From Odobenus rosmarus divergens (taxonomy: Eukaryota; Chordata; Mammalia; Carnivora; Odobenidae), in contig NW_004451008.1 in assembly GCF_000321225.1 (NCBI RefSeq), forward strand, positions 703,553 through 767,552: DNA of 64,000 nucleotides, written 5' to 3'. Below, in pieces: positions 35,829-48,214 of this stretch. Positions within the stretch are counted from its first letter, which is position 1. Every line of letters starts with the position of its first letter. The notes under the pieces were generated by a model. That model ran no database searches and was not told the origin of the DNA. It saw only the letters and a list, made by a program, of their open reading frames with translations. The translations under genes and the position numbers were made by a program.

Positions 35829-37915
35829 TACTTTAACCACAATTTATAGGGTTTTCATGCTACTTTTAAAATATACAAATAAAAAGTAAATATAAGTCAA
35901 GTTTATGTGATACTGCTCAAATACTTTAATAAATCATTTTATATATTCTGGCTGTGGGGAAAGATAGCTATATATTTTGTCCTGGTTTTGCCATTTGAGA
36001 AATGAAAATTCAAACACATAATATGTAATTTCATGTGAGAAGTTTAGCATTTTACAAAATGCTAAATTAAATGCAAGTTTCAAGATTCCAAACACTTGGC
36101 TTATAAAGTATTATTGCTTTACACTAATATTTTAAAGTATATAATATATTTAATATTTTAAAGTATATAAATATGGGCATGCAACTGGATTTAGTTTTTA
36201 CTTGAATAACAGGTGTCATTGGAAACCAGTCTCATAAACCTCAGACAACATTGCAACTTAGGAGAACCTGCAGAGTTCGTCCATTTACCCTGATGTGTAA
36301 ACTTAGAAGAGGTGAGATCTCTGTGATAAAAGTTGAAACCTGGTATTATATTGAATTTTAATGCCAACTTAATATTTTTTAATCCATAATTGTCTTTGGA
36401 AACTTGAACTAATAGATGATTGAGATACTTAGTTGATACTCAACATTTACCTAGGGACTTTTAAAACTGTTAAAGTTCAGAGTGCCAAGAACTGTGAATA
36501 ATCTAACATTTTACTCTAGTTTCAAGCTAACAAGTTAGCGCCCCCCCCCCCCGGTTTCATGATCCTGGCAGAAGATACAAGACACCTGAGTCCAAGACAA
36601 CATTACACATAGCAATCCCAGCGTTTCACAGGGTGACACAAAGGGGGTCAGCTGAGACCTGCGCTGCACACACAGCGGATTGCATAGCAGGAGAGGAACC
36701 CCAAGTTTTAAGAAAACAAATATTTTATAATGAGCAGTAAGCCTTCCTGACCTTTGGGCTGGAAGGAGACATTATCTTTTTTATAATGGACAGTAAATAA
36801 AATTGCCCTTTACTCAGGAAGGAGACACAATCTCTACTGAGAGGGCTGTTCATTGTACAAATATCCTTGAAAGATAGTCCAGAACAAAGTTAGCCATTGC
36901 CTCTGCTCTTAAGATGTGCAGAACTATGAGAAACTCATGGAAGCTTGTCTCCCAATACAAAGAGAAATAAAAAATAAAATGTATAGTTCCTACACAACAC
37001 CAAAGCATGTTCTCATATATGTATTCTTATTTATGCATGAATACTTTTTTCCTTCAGAATACTCAGTTGAGACAAAATAAATATAAACATCAAATTATGA
37101 TAGACTTGATAAAGCTGTTTTAAAACCTAGAGTTTTAAAGCTTTAAGTATTGTCATTTAAATTTATATGACTATATAAGTATATATGGATGCGTGTATAC
37201 ATATCAGAGCTATATCAAGCTTAATGAAATTTTTAAAATTATTTATAACAGAGGACAGATGGCTTGCAGTTTGGGAAAAGAAAATTGGTCTCTGGATATG
37301 TCATCTGTTGTCAACGTGAAGCAGGTAAAAGTTCTTTGCCTAAATTATGTTCTGACATGGTGGCAAAAATTGTCACAGCTCTGGATGTACGCTCGTACTT
37401 TTCACAAGTGTGCCAATATTTATCCTGATCCCTGTGATGTTTTTGAGTACTTCATGATTATACACAAGTATAAAAACAGCAGAGGTTCTTCACTGCTAAA
37501 GGAATTTTTTTTCCCACTGTTAACCTCTGTCTGGCTGTTATAAAATACCCATTTAAAATTTTTGGTCACATTTTCTATTATTTTTATCAACTGTGCAGTC
37601 TCTTCAGGCTACTTTTTCCTATATTATCCATTTCTACAATTTGACACCAAATTCAGAAGCTTTGGGCACTTATAGGACATCCCACTCACTGGCCAAGGAT
37701 CTTGGAAAAACTGGATTCAAACGGCCAGAAATACTCTTCATAGCAAAGAAGCAAGTAGCAGTGGTTACCTCTGGGGAGAGCAGCTGGAGGGGAAAGGGGT
37801 ATGAGAAAGACTTCTTTTTAACCACTTACCCTTTTCCTTTACATTTTGTACAGTGTGTATTTTTGCTTATCCAAAAGTGCATATAATAAAATAACTCTCT
37901 TCTAAATTTCACATA
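35829..37915. other. AT-rich intergenic stretch, no gene seen
   Basis: Unassigned AT-rich DNA. A run of about 14 C lies at 36540-36553. ORFs of 97 and 116 codons at 37193-37886 have no splice or homology support. Confidence 0.5.
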
Positions 37916-37919
37916 CCTG

Positions 37920-38230
37920 ACCCTTGAACTGCTCTTCTTAAGGATCTATCTGCTCATGTGCAAATGATGATGGTACAAAGCTGTTTACGGCAATGTTGTG
38001 TGTAATAGCAAAAGATGGCAAATGTCTAAATGTCCATCGAAGGGGATCGGTGAAATGAACTGTGTAACCATACTGTAGAATGCAATGCAGACCTAAGGAT
38101 GGATCGAGATCATGTGCTCATATGGAAATGATATCTCCAAATACATTAAGCAAAAAAAAAAAAGAGAGAGAGAGAGAGATTCAGAAAAGTAAAGTATCTC
38201 TCATTTTCTGTAAATTAGACATGATTTCCT
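37920..38230 (+). mobile_element. L1 3' fragment
   Basis: Contains gtgtgtaatagcaaaagatg, aatgtctaaatgtccatcg and a following A/GA run (38152-38181), typical of an old L1 3' region. Confidence 0.6.
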
Positions 38231-38372
38231 TACTTATGCATTAACACATATATCTAAAGGATACAGAAGGAATTAATATCATTGGCTGAATCTGAAGAGA
38301 ATAATTAGGTGACATGAGACAAGAATGAGGTGACTCTTCACTGTATCTTGTACCTTTCAAACTTTAAATCTT

Positions 38373-38572
38373 TTTTTAAAGATTTTATTTATTTACTTAG
38401 AGACAGCGCACATGTGAGCAGGGGGAGGGGCAGAGGGAGAGAGAGAATTTCAAGTAGATTCCACGCTCCGTGTGGAACCCCACACAGGTCTCGATCTCAC
38501 GACCCTGAGACCATGACCTGAGCCAAAATCAAGAGTCAGACGCTTAAGCAACTGAACCACCCAGGCACCTCT
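38373..38572 (-). mobile_element. Can-SINE, reverse orientation
   Basis: Perfect 14-base duplication AAACTTTAAATCTT at 38359-38372 and 38573-38586. Confidence 0.95.
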
Positions 38573-39549
38573 AAACTTTAAATCTTATAGATATGTTACC
38601 TATTTACAAAATAAAAATAAAAATTTTGAGAAGAGGAGGGTAATCGTGAGATGTTACCGATTTCAAAAAACTTCAGCGGTACGCATTTTCTACACCTGCC
38701 CCCAAGTTCAGTCGGCGTCCCAATAAGGTCCATTCATACTCTCAGAAAGTAGCCTAAGATTGTGTGAAGTAGAAAGAACGTGGCAACTGAACTATTCTGT
38801 AGAGACAAATGAGGAAACTCAGGTAGTTTTTCATAGATACAAACTTTTTTTAATGTGTAAGTATCCATACATCAGAGTTCTCTTCTTCCAATGAGCTTTT
38901 CCAAACTTTTAAAATTGTGACCTGATTGTAGACTGACAGAAGAGTTACAAAAATAAAATGGTTCTTGAATACCACCTTTCACCCAGCTTCCCCTAAGGTT
39001 AACATCTTATCTAATCACAGTACAATTATCGAAACTAAGAAATTAACATTATATAGTATAATACAATAGTAGACATAATATACTATAATACATAATATAA
39101 TACTATTAACTACACTATCACATTATTCTGATTTCCTGTGGGCTTTTAAATGATGTTTCAAAATCCACTCGATTCAAAAAGCAAGCCATTAGTAGGGACA
39201 TGAACATATTGTTTCTTCCTGTTTACAGCAAAAGTTTGGTTTTTTTGGTTTTGTTTTTGTCTTCAGTTCTTAACTTTTTGTCACATATATTTTTGCAAAT
39301 GTTCAAAATAGCTAGATTGTATCCTGAAGGTTTTTAAATTTTCATATGTATGAGAAGGCACATTTGTATCTGTAATGGAAAAAGCAGGAGGCTAGAGAAT
39401 TGAGGGTTTGTCTTAACGGACTGCCTAAACTACGGCCTGAGGGAGCTGTTTATCTGTTTCATCACTTGACCACAATGCTTTACTAGTCAAATATTTTGTT
39501 AATTATCCAGTTAATTGAAAAAATTTCAATTCCATTCCTGAGTCTACCA

Positions 39550-39690
39550 TCAAAAGCAGTAGTTCTCCAAGTGTGGTCCTCAGACCAGCAAGTCAGCATT
39601 ACCTGGGAACGTGTTAGAAATGCAAATATCCAGCAGTCTGTGTTGGAGCAAGCCGTGGGTGATGCTGAAGGTGAAACTTTAAGAATCTGA
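39550..39690 (+). mobile_element. MER5-type hAT remnant
   Basis: Contains gcagtagttctccaagtgtg, gtcctcagaccagca and cagcattacctgggaacgtg, the MER5 consensus read from its 3' side. Confidence 0.65.
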
Positions 39691-39872
39691 TTAAAAGAAT
39701 TGCTTTGATGATTAAAGGGAGAGAAGGGAGAGGAGGGAGGGAAAGAAGGAACTAATAGAGAAAATCCCGATGGGACATTCAGCCTGACCGTTAACAGAAG
39801 GGTCTTGCCTCAAACGTGTTTCTCAGGAATTCGATTGTATGTACTTTGTTTCTCTCTCTCTCTTTTTTTAAG

Positions 39873-39983
39873 TCAAACTTTATTCTATTTTTTTAAGTAA
39901 TCTCCATCCCCAGTGGGGGCTCAAGCTCATGACCCCGAGATCAAGAGTCCCATGCTCTACAGACTGAGCCAGCCAGGTACCCT
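39873..39983 (-). mobile_element. Short tRNA-like SINE monomer, reverse
   Basis: Ttaagtaatctccatcccca, gctcatgaccccgagatcaa and gagccagccaggtaccc. Confidence 0.75.
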
Positions 39984-40379
39984 TGTACTTTGTCTCTCGT
40001 AAGTACTGACTCACCTTCCTGTGCACCAAGGTTGGACCTTAGCCACCTTTTGACCTGAGTGAATTGATTCCAAAGACTACAAAGTAATTAATGTAGAACT
40101 TCTATCTTGATAACCTTTTCTGCCGGAAACCACTTTGATCACTTTTTGGACCCAAAATGAATACTGGCAATCCTTATGTGGCACGGTTCTGATATCCACA
40201 AATTTTGGTACTTAAATGAAGACCAGTCCCCCAACAATGCAGTGTAAATTTCAGTTACCACAGTATATTACCTGTGAGTAATTACATAGTACAAATTTCA
40301 CAGTCCTGGAAACACTAGGGAAATAACAGATGTGCATCCTGATTAGCGGCCAATCACATCTCTTCTTTCAAAGTGTGTT

Positions 40380-40895
40380 GATGAGTCGTCAGTGTGCGTC
40401 TGTTATTCAGTTCACACAGTCTGCCAGGCATGTAGATGCTGTAGAGGATGTTTTTAGCCAACTAACTTGAACAATGGAAACCTGACTAAGGTAGAAGGGC
40501 CCACAGTGACCCCCAGCCCCCTGGCAGAATACAAACAGGCTGGCTAGGTGACCCACCGCAAAATATCCATAAACCCTAGCTGACCAATGGGTTACTTACA
40601 CCCAGACCAAAAAAGGAAAATTCCACACATTCCGATACCTCCTCACCCTCCCCACTTAACTACATCACCCCCACCCCACCCTCGCCTATTCACAGACAGT
40701 CTCTCCTTTGCTCCCCAACTCCCCTCTGTTGCAGTGTATTCAAGAAATTTCTATCTCCTTTGTTCTGCCTTGGGTGAATTCTTTCACTGCTCCACTGCTG
40801 ACTTCCACCCGATCGGGTCACCCCATATTTGGTGGCCCCCATCCAATCTGGACACACCACAGTAGACACTGTGTCTCCCAGTAATAAACCCACAG
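40380..40895 (+). mobile_element. ERV1-like LTR (probable solo LTR)
   Basis: C-rich LTR-like text: a promoter-like stretch, then ctcctttgctccccaac, gttgcagtgtattcaagaaa and tgggtgaattctttcactgc, followed by tttggtggcccccatcc, which resembles the zone next to a retroviral primer-binding site, and AATAAA near 40882. Limits are approximate. No gag, pol or env reading frame follows. Confidence 0.5.
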
Positions 40896-43540
40896 GACAC
40901 TTTACAAAAATGGGTGATGGAAAGAGAACTGTCCAACAAAGATGAAAGTGCAGCAACGAAAGGAGAAGTGATACTGCTAGAAGATAAATTGGATGTGATT
41001 AGAAGTTATTTGACGGGGAATGTCGATAAAGCTGCCAGACTCTAGACTCCAGGTACGCAGCTAGAGGAATTTGTGACGGCAACCTCACTGACATAAACCC
41101 AGACCTCAGTGGGACACAAAGGATGGAGATGTCCCAGTGGAAGTGACACTTGCAAGCCCTTCACATCAGAGCACCTTCAGAGGTGTTTCAGAACACTGAA
41201 TGCGCGAAGGATCGAATTTGTAAGCAGACAGAAGTTGTCAAATTGTATAGTCCCCTGAGAGCTGGGACCTGTACAGATGCCCAACATTGACTCCCCGGGA
41301 ATTAGGGGCTGAACAACTGTATAGTGAGTTGGAACTACAGTAGTTCAGAGAGAGACTATTGCCATGTCTTGTATAAGCTACTTTTAGCCTCTAAAGTTTG
41401 ATTTCTTGCTGGCTGTCATTCTTAGCAAGTTACCGGTCTGATAATAATATCTAAATGATTGTCTCTTTTTTTCTGAAAGCTATAAATACCTGTGAATTTT
41501 CTTTATTAAGCTAGAAAAGGATTTTGGGCTCTTCTCCCGTTTTGATGGTGATTAAAAGAAAGAAAGAGGGGAGGGGCACGAAGGGGAGACAAAGAGCAAA
41601 GTCCTAGAGAAAGGAGGAGCTCTGGTCTCCACCCACCGGCCCCTTCTGAATTGCTCTCCCTCCCCACACCTCCCCCTCCCCGTGTCTCATTCTTTTCTTA
41701 GGGATTCAAGTCTTGTAGATCTTAGTCATTTTAAATGTTCTTATTTCAGGTTCTCATTCAAATAGCCTTTCTGTCATCTGGCATTCATGGCCACTGAATC
41801 CCACCGCTTGGTGTAAGGACTGACTCTCATGCGTGGTGCCTTGTTTCCATATGTGTCCATGTTTTGACTAGGAGCCCCTCTGTAACCATGCTTGCTTCTT
41901 GCCCAGAGAACCCATTGTGCCCTGGGTGAAAAAGAGTCCTGGCAGATCCATTCTCTGCTGATTCTGCCAGGAGTCTTGAGATGTCACCACACTGGGACAC
42001 ATTCTTATGTTAAGTTCTCACTTTGGGGTTTGGCAGAGTTCATTGGTAAAAGAAATTCAAACTCCAAACCCCTCTGAGGAGCTGGACTCCAAGATGTTAA
42101 CAATGAGGGAAATGGGGTGAGGGGCATGTACAGGAACTCTGTGTACTATCTTTGCAACTTCTCCGCAAACCCCAAATTATTCCAAAATAAAAAGGTAATG
42201 TTTTAAAAATGAAGCCCCCCAGTTCCTAAACCAGTTAAACCCTCAGGTAGCTGTGGAGTCAGCTTGTATGCTTACTGGTCCCATTTTCACCTCCTTCCTC
42301 ATTGTGGGTATCTGCAATACCCCTTCTTCCTTGCAAGTTCATCTATGAATTTAAAATAGTCTTTGTTATAATTTATCTAGCATTTCTGGGAGTTATTGCA
42401 GGGAGATTTTGAGATCTTGTCAGCTCACTACCTGTGGAATCTTAACTCCCCATCATCTCTTTAATCTACACAAATCAAACTCCTATCCCCACCACTGAAA
42501 CTGCCCCGGTCAACCCTACCAGTAGCACTCATCTTGCTAACCAGTGGTCAGTTCTGAATCACGGACTCGATCTTTCATTAGCGTTTGAACAGTTGCACAT
42601 GACTTCCTTGAAACCCTGTATTCCCTTGGCTTGTCAGTTACTTCACTGGCCTTTCCTCAGACTTCTTTGTGGACTCTGGCTCTTTTGCTGACCTTTCAAT
42701 GTTGAGTGCCTCTGGACTCAGTCTGCCACCCAGTCTCTTATAATTTGACGTCACTCCTTCACTGATTCTATTCAGTCCAGGGATTTTAAATGTCATATAC
42801 ATGCTAATGACTGTCAACTTGAGATCTTATGACCTGATTTCTTCTGCACCCACCCCTGGGTCCCCAGACTCATGTATACTATATAACTGCCTAGTCAACA
42901 TCCCTACTTGAATATCAAACTTAATATGACCCAAACTGAACTCTGGATTTGGTTCCAACAGTAACAGAATAGGTTGTCCCCCATATGCCTGTGGTAGGCC
43001 TGGGCCATGTCTGGTGATGTGGCAGCAAAGAGAACAGAGAAATGAATCCCGACGGCATAGGAAAACCCTCTCTGTGGGGTAATGGGTAGACTTTTCAGTA
43101 TGAACTTGGCCCTTCCCCAAGTCTAACAGTACGAGACAGTAACACCACAGTTCTCTGCATTAAACACCAAATTTCTAGTGTACCTTCATGAGGACCCTCA
43201 ATACGGAAACACTACTTCAGTATATTTGGAGAATAAACGTCTAGACTAGTCAGCGCGAAGGAGGGAAAGTTGCCTAACTATATGGGGTAGGGGAGGAATT
43301 CCTGAAGTCTTTTTCTTTTGTCTTCATTTAATGTCACATTTATTCTCATTGCATTGGGCTAGGAAAGGAAAGAGATGGGATTCGGGTTCTAATTTTCTTT
43401 CAGTTCAGGATCTAAATCAGTCAGAAGGGGCTGACACCTGTTGGGAGCTGGGCCTGCTAGGAGACAGGCAGGAAAGAGGAATGTCCTTGACTTTGGAGTT
43501 TGCATGTCCCAGGGCTCGCATTCGGGTACCTGAGGACCCT
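40896..43540. other. Intergenic stretch without recognised gene
   Basis: No element is confidently placed. A short region at about 40915-41060 translates (+) to a line with LLEDKLDVIRSYLTG, discussed in the findings. The rest has short ORFs only. Confidence 0.45.
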
Positions 43541-43549
43541 CCAGGTAGA

Positions 43550-44450
43550 TCACATGTGGAATACGAATGGTGCAGGCCTGGGGTTGGGCTCAGGAGGTGG
43601 GAGGTCAGCCGTATGTGCGTAAGAAGGACCTGAGAAGCTGTTGTCCTCTAGTTTGTACCCCAGGATCCTGCGAAGGGCCTCTTCATAAGGACGGGACCAG
43701 GTTTGCTCTTTGGTCTCTGGTTGGCCTCGTGAATAGCAGAAAGTAAATCCTGCAAATTGATGAGCATCTGGAGACATTGTTGCCGTTTTTCTTCAGGCCC
43801 TTGTGCTTGAGACCCTGGCCAATTGCTGTTGACCAGACATGATTCTCCTTCCTCCCGTCTTCACGTTCCAGGAGTTCCCGTTCTTGTAGGAAACTCTGGA
43901 TTTCCTAGTCCCTCTAAGGTTTCATTAATGGGCCCATGGGCTTTTCCGATCCCTAGGTTTCTTTTTCCTCCTTTACTTCCTGGAGGTTTCTAGTAATTTC
44001 ATCCTGATGGGTCACTTTGTCCATTTCTACTCCTGAGTTTTCTCTGCAGCCCCAGGGTTCTAATCCAGGGCAGGCAGAGAGCTGGTCCTTGCTGGACCCC
44101 ACTGCAGTTCAACTGTCTGGAGGCACCCCAGCGCAGAAATGTGCTTGCTCCTCTCTACGCTGGTGGTTTCTAACCGCTTTTGCAAAGGATTTTTCAACCC
44201 GTGTTTGTGTTTTAGTCTCACATCCCATGTCCAAAGGAACCTGATGCTTCCAGTTCCTGAGGCTTTCAGCTGTTCTGCAGCATAACTGGGTTGCTCTTGG
44301 CTTCCCCCACTCCCCATTTAGGACTAAGCTTTCTCCCATCTGTTAATTTTGTCATCATTTCCCCTTTTGCTTTCCAATTTAAGAAGCTTTGTGGGCTGTT
44401 GTCTCGTTTCCAATTTTCTTGAGTGTTTAAGTCTTTTTAACCAGACTTTT
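43550..44450 (-). pseudogene. Decayed coding-looking stretch, possible processed pseudogene
   Basis: On the - strand, successive pieces in shifting frames give coiled-coil-like protein, for instance GPEEKRQQCLQMLINLQDLL (about 43800-43740), MDKVTHQDEITRNLQEVKEE (about 44025-43965) and FLQERELLERED (about 43890-43855). Stops and frame shifts break it throughout. I do not recognise the parent gene. It could also be an unrecognised old repeat. Confidence 0.35.
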
Positions 44451-45700
44451 TACCCTTATGTTAGTTAGCTCTTGGCATCTTCCAACTTGAACCCAGAATC
44501 AAGACTGTAATATATAGAGACAAAAAGCCCCTCTCAAAGGCAGAGGTCAGGATGGAGCAAAGGTGGGGCTGTTAATGCCTCTAGGGGCCTAAAACATCTA
44601 CCTAGGTCCATGAACTGAATTATTCAGAGTTCCCTGGGAAACTTTGAGAACTCAGTTCATACTTGTTGACCTAAGGAATTGCCTAGGTAACTCTCCTCAT
44701 CTCCCTCCACTAAGCAGAGCATTCCTATGCAATCATTTCAAGATAAATCATTTAATCTCTCTGTACCATCCAACCCCCTCCACAGTTTTTACCTCCAGGA
44801 ATCAGGGTCCCTGCAAAGAGGGAAGGCCACCAAAGTTGGAAAATAGGCTCCCCAAAAGAAAATTTAGTCTTTGTGCTTCAATCCGTACCCCACTGAGAGT
44901 CTATCCCTCAGTGATTCTCACTGTCCCACAGGCATACCTCTGTCTTATCAGAAAGCCTCTGATCTGATTAATCTAAACTCATATACGAATGCACTCCCTG
45001 CCTCTACTTTTTAACCTGGGAACCACATTTAGTTCATTTGAAAGATGCTCCATTCATTTTCTACTTCAGTGAGTCCAACAGATTCAGCAACTAACCCCAA
45101 ACTAGAGACAGGCAGGGAAGACGTGAAGATTCCCGCCGAAGGTACCCAAAGGATCAGCAGGTTGCCTTTCACTTCTTTTGGTTTGTCAGGGGGTCCATCC
45201 AGAGCATCTCCTTTGCCTCTGGAGGCAGTTTTGCCAGCTGAGGTTACCACAGCCTCACCTGGTCCAGGGTCCGGGTTTTAGGGTATGTTTAGATGTACAT
45301 TTATTAGAATCACTATTTTCTTTCACTTGCACAGCCAACAAGAAGACAGCTAGACACAGGGTCTGAGGTTTCCTAATTGACTAACAGAAGAGACATCAGG
45401 TTATGTAGAAAGATTGATTATGTTAAATCAAAGATATCAAAGTTCAACTCCAATTTAAGTGAATAAATTCCATTTTCTACTGCAAACATATTCTGTATAT
45501 TAAAGAAACACTGCAAAGTTGTATTTGCTTTGCAATAGACAGGATATCAAACTATGAATGAGTGAAGGAAACATATGTGAGCAGCATTGGACATCCAGGA
45601 AAATTTTTGGTATTTCTTATTGACCTTTAGAGATAGAGCCTTATACATTACAATTAAATAAGTCCTTTTCTCCACCCATCTGGTCCCCTTATTCCTGAGA
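44451..45700. other. Intergenic stretch, no gene seen
   Basis: Unassigned sequence with ORFs up to 107 codons and no support for coding. Confidence 0.45.
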
Positions 45701-45726
45701 TTACCGGATTGCTGGATTGTACATAT

Positions 45727-45747
45727 ATACACATATGTACAATCTGG

Positions 45748-45781
<34 letters not shown>

Positions 45782-45967
45782 GACTTTATATATATAAATT
45801 TTTTTTGAAGGAGGGGAGGTGCAGAAGCAGAGGGAGAGAGAGAATCTTAAGCAAGCTCCATATCCAGCACAGAATCCAACGTGGGGCTCAGTTTCACACA
45901 CTGAGATCATGACCTGAGCCAAAGATCAAGAGTCGGACACTTAACCGACTGAACCACCCAGGTGCCC
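45727..45967 (-). mobile_element. Can-SINE, reverse orientation, with AT-repeat tail
   Basis: Head ccacccaggtgcccc at the right. A 15-base duplication CTGGATTGTACATAT at 45712-45726 and 45968-45982 bounds it. The tail side carries an expanded (TA)n run at about 45751-45777. Confidence 0.88.
45751..45777. repeat. (TA)n microsatellite
   Basis: About 13 TA units in the tail of the SINE, likely unstable in length. Confidence 0.85.
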
Positions 45968-46124
45968 CTGGATTGTACATATTCTTGATCCCTGATTTCT
46001 TAACTTATTGTGGAGGATAAAGACCAGCCTAGTACTCTGAAAATTTCAAGTACTTGATATAATAGATCAGTGTCGTAACAGGTCATAATAGGTTGCTTGC
46101 CCCAGAGCTGCTTATTATTATTAT

Positions 46125-46442
46125 TATTAAAGTTTTTTTATTTATTTGAGTAATCTCTATACCCCATGTTGGGCTGGAACTCGTAACCCCAAGATCAAGA
46201 GTCACATGCATGGGGCGCTGGGGTGTCTCAGTCTGTTAAGTTTCTGCCTTTGGGTCAGGTCATGATCCCAGGGTCCTGGGATGGAGTCCCTCATCGGGCT
46301 CCCTGCTCAGTGGGGGGCCTGCTTCTCCCCTCCCCCCACCCCACTGTGCTCTCTTTTGCTATCTCTGTCTCTCTCTCTCAAATAAATAAATAAAATTTAA
46401 AAAAAAGTCACATGCTCTTCCAACTGAGCCAGCCAGGTGCCC
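46125..46442 (-). mobile_element. SINE monomer, reverse, split by a later SINE
   Basis: The left part ends gatcaagagtcacatgc (46209) and the right part resumes agtcacatgctcttcc (46406). The break holds a + strand Can-SINE. Confidence 0.88.
46210..46405 (+). mobile_element. Can-SINE nested in an older SINE
   Basis: Flanked by AGTCACATGC at 46200-46209 and 46406-46415. Head ggggcgctggggtgtctcag, tail AAATAAATAAAT. Confidence 0.93.
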
Positions 46443-46619
46443 CACTCCAAAGCTTATTAAATGACATTATAACCTATGTGATTTTTAAAATTGAGTGTAA
46501 AATTTTAAAGTTACTTTTCCAAAAAATGTTAAAGGAAAATAAAAATTAAAGCCTTCAGCAAGGGGGCACTACCCTTTGACTATCTTCTCTCTTCAGGGAG
46601 GACTAGAAGACCTTCCCAA

Positions 46620-46718
46620 GGGGCACCTGGCTGGCTCTGTTGGTGGAGTGTGCAACTCTTGATCTTGGGGTTGTGGGTTTGAGCCCCACGTAGGGTGTAG
46701 AGATTACTTTAAAAAAAG
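46620..46718 (+). mobile_element. Short tRNA-like SINE monomer
   Basis: Bounded by a perfect 14-base duplication GAAGACCTTCCCAA at 46606-46619 and 46719-46732, showing the monomer was itself mobilised. Confidence 0.92.
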
Positions 46719-46739
46719 GAAGACCTTCCCAAACAGAGA

Positions 46740-48210
46740 TAGTCTCAGAGAGTGCCAGCTAGTTATGTTTTGCCTCAGCCTTTAAATGGGAGTCAGGAAG
46801 ATAGCAGAATGGCAGTTCTAGAAGGTTTTTGTTTTGTTTTTCTTTTTTTGCCTAAGTTTTATTGATATAATCAAAAATAATTTTCACCAAAAACAACTGA
46901 CAATTAATATTTATCTGGCTAGTCACAGACTTCAGCAGGCTTCTCATTCAGAATTCAACTCTGGAAACCAAGATCTAATTGGCCTCTGCCATAGTCTGGC
47001 CAAGGACTACAGATTTTAGTAGGCCTGAAGTCTGTCTGTAGCAGTGTATCCCCAAAGAGTCAGAAATCCTCAGATGGAGTGTATTGACATACATTTATTT
47101 TGATAGTTATGTAATTATTTTAATCAGTATTAGAAAAATGCAACAAATTAAACCTATGATTTTACTCCAGTGAAGTAAATGCCAGTCAACTTGTAAAAAT
47201 ATCAGGTAAATAATGGTACTCAGATGGTACTCAAGCATGGCAAAAATCATGAAACCTGAATAATTGAATGGCTGGATTTATACCAAGGCAACAAGATCTG
47301 TAAACGCCTTCCTGCTTCACTTCTACGTCTAGTGCACCCCAGATGTAGAGGTAAGGACTGGATCTGAGGACCACCACCCCCCAGTCTGTGCTCCAGACCC
47401 AGCCTCCACTTTGGGCAGATTCCCCATACAAATAACATTGACGGAAGTGACCGGACCAGAGCAACAAACGGGGCACCAAAGAGAAGGAAATGTTCGGCTG
47501 CACTAAGCTTTGTCCCCTAATGTGGTACCGTGAGGAGAAATTTTACTTTTTAAATGTCCTTTATTGTTTTTAAAGTGTTAGTTGTACCATTAAAAAGTAA
47601 GATTATGAAATTGCAAAGTAGAACTGCAATTTGTTTTACAGTCTAGACAGTTTAAAACAGCTCCTTGTTGAAAGCCTGTATGTTAATTTATTTACATAAA
47701 TTTACTTGTATGTAAATTATCACCATTTCAACAAATAAATGAAGGCCTTACAAGTCCAGAGGATAAAAATTGGCCTAGAAGCTGGAGGGAACATCAGGGT
47801 GTGTCCTTTTTGAATGTGGATAGTACTCATCTTACTCCTTGTAACATTACAAGGAGTAATATACCCTCTAAAAGAAATCAGAGTATCAACATTAAAAATC
47901 ACTGTAGGAAATAGATAACAGTCCTCCGTCTATGAGTCCTACTATTCATTCCTCTAGTTATTCATTCATTCATTAAAAAAATAGTTGAGTGCTTACTATA
48001 TGTGTAGGAATTACTGCTAGCAATGAAAAATTCTTCTTCTAATCAGTTTGGTCTACGAATCAAAGAAGCAAAAAAATCATTTTGCCATTTTTGAATCAAA
48101 ATTCACAACTTCTTAGAAGCTTTTTTGGATCAACTCTATTCTATTCTAATGATTTGTTTACTGTCTCCCCTCAGTACTTATTTTATACACTATTCCACAA
48201 GTTGATTGGC
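46740..48210. other. Intergenic stretch, no gene seen
   Basis: Unassigned sequence. The 90-codon - strand ORF at 47231-47503 has no support. Confidence 0.45.
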
Positions 48211-48214
48211 TGTT

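Noticed and set aside
37193..37886. Two neighbouring + ORFs of 116 and 97 codons
   Set aside because: AT-rich region, composition unlike coding DNA, no homology recognised.
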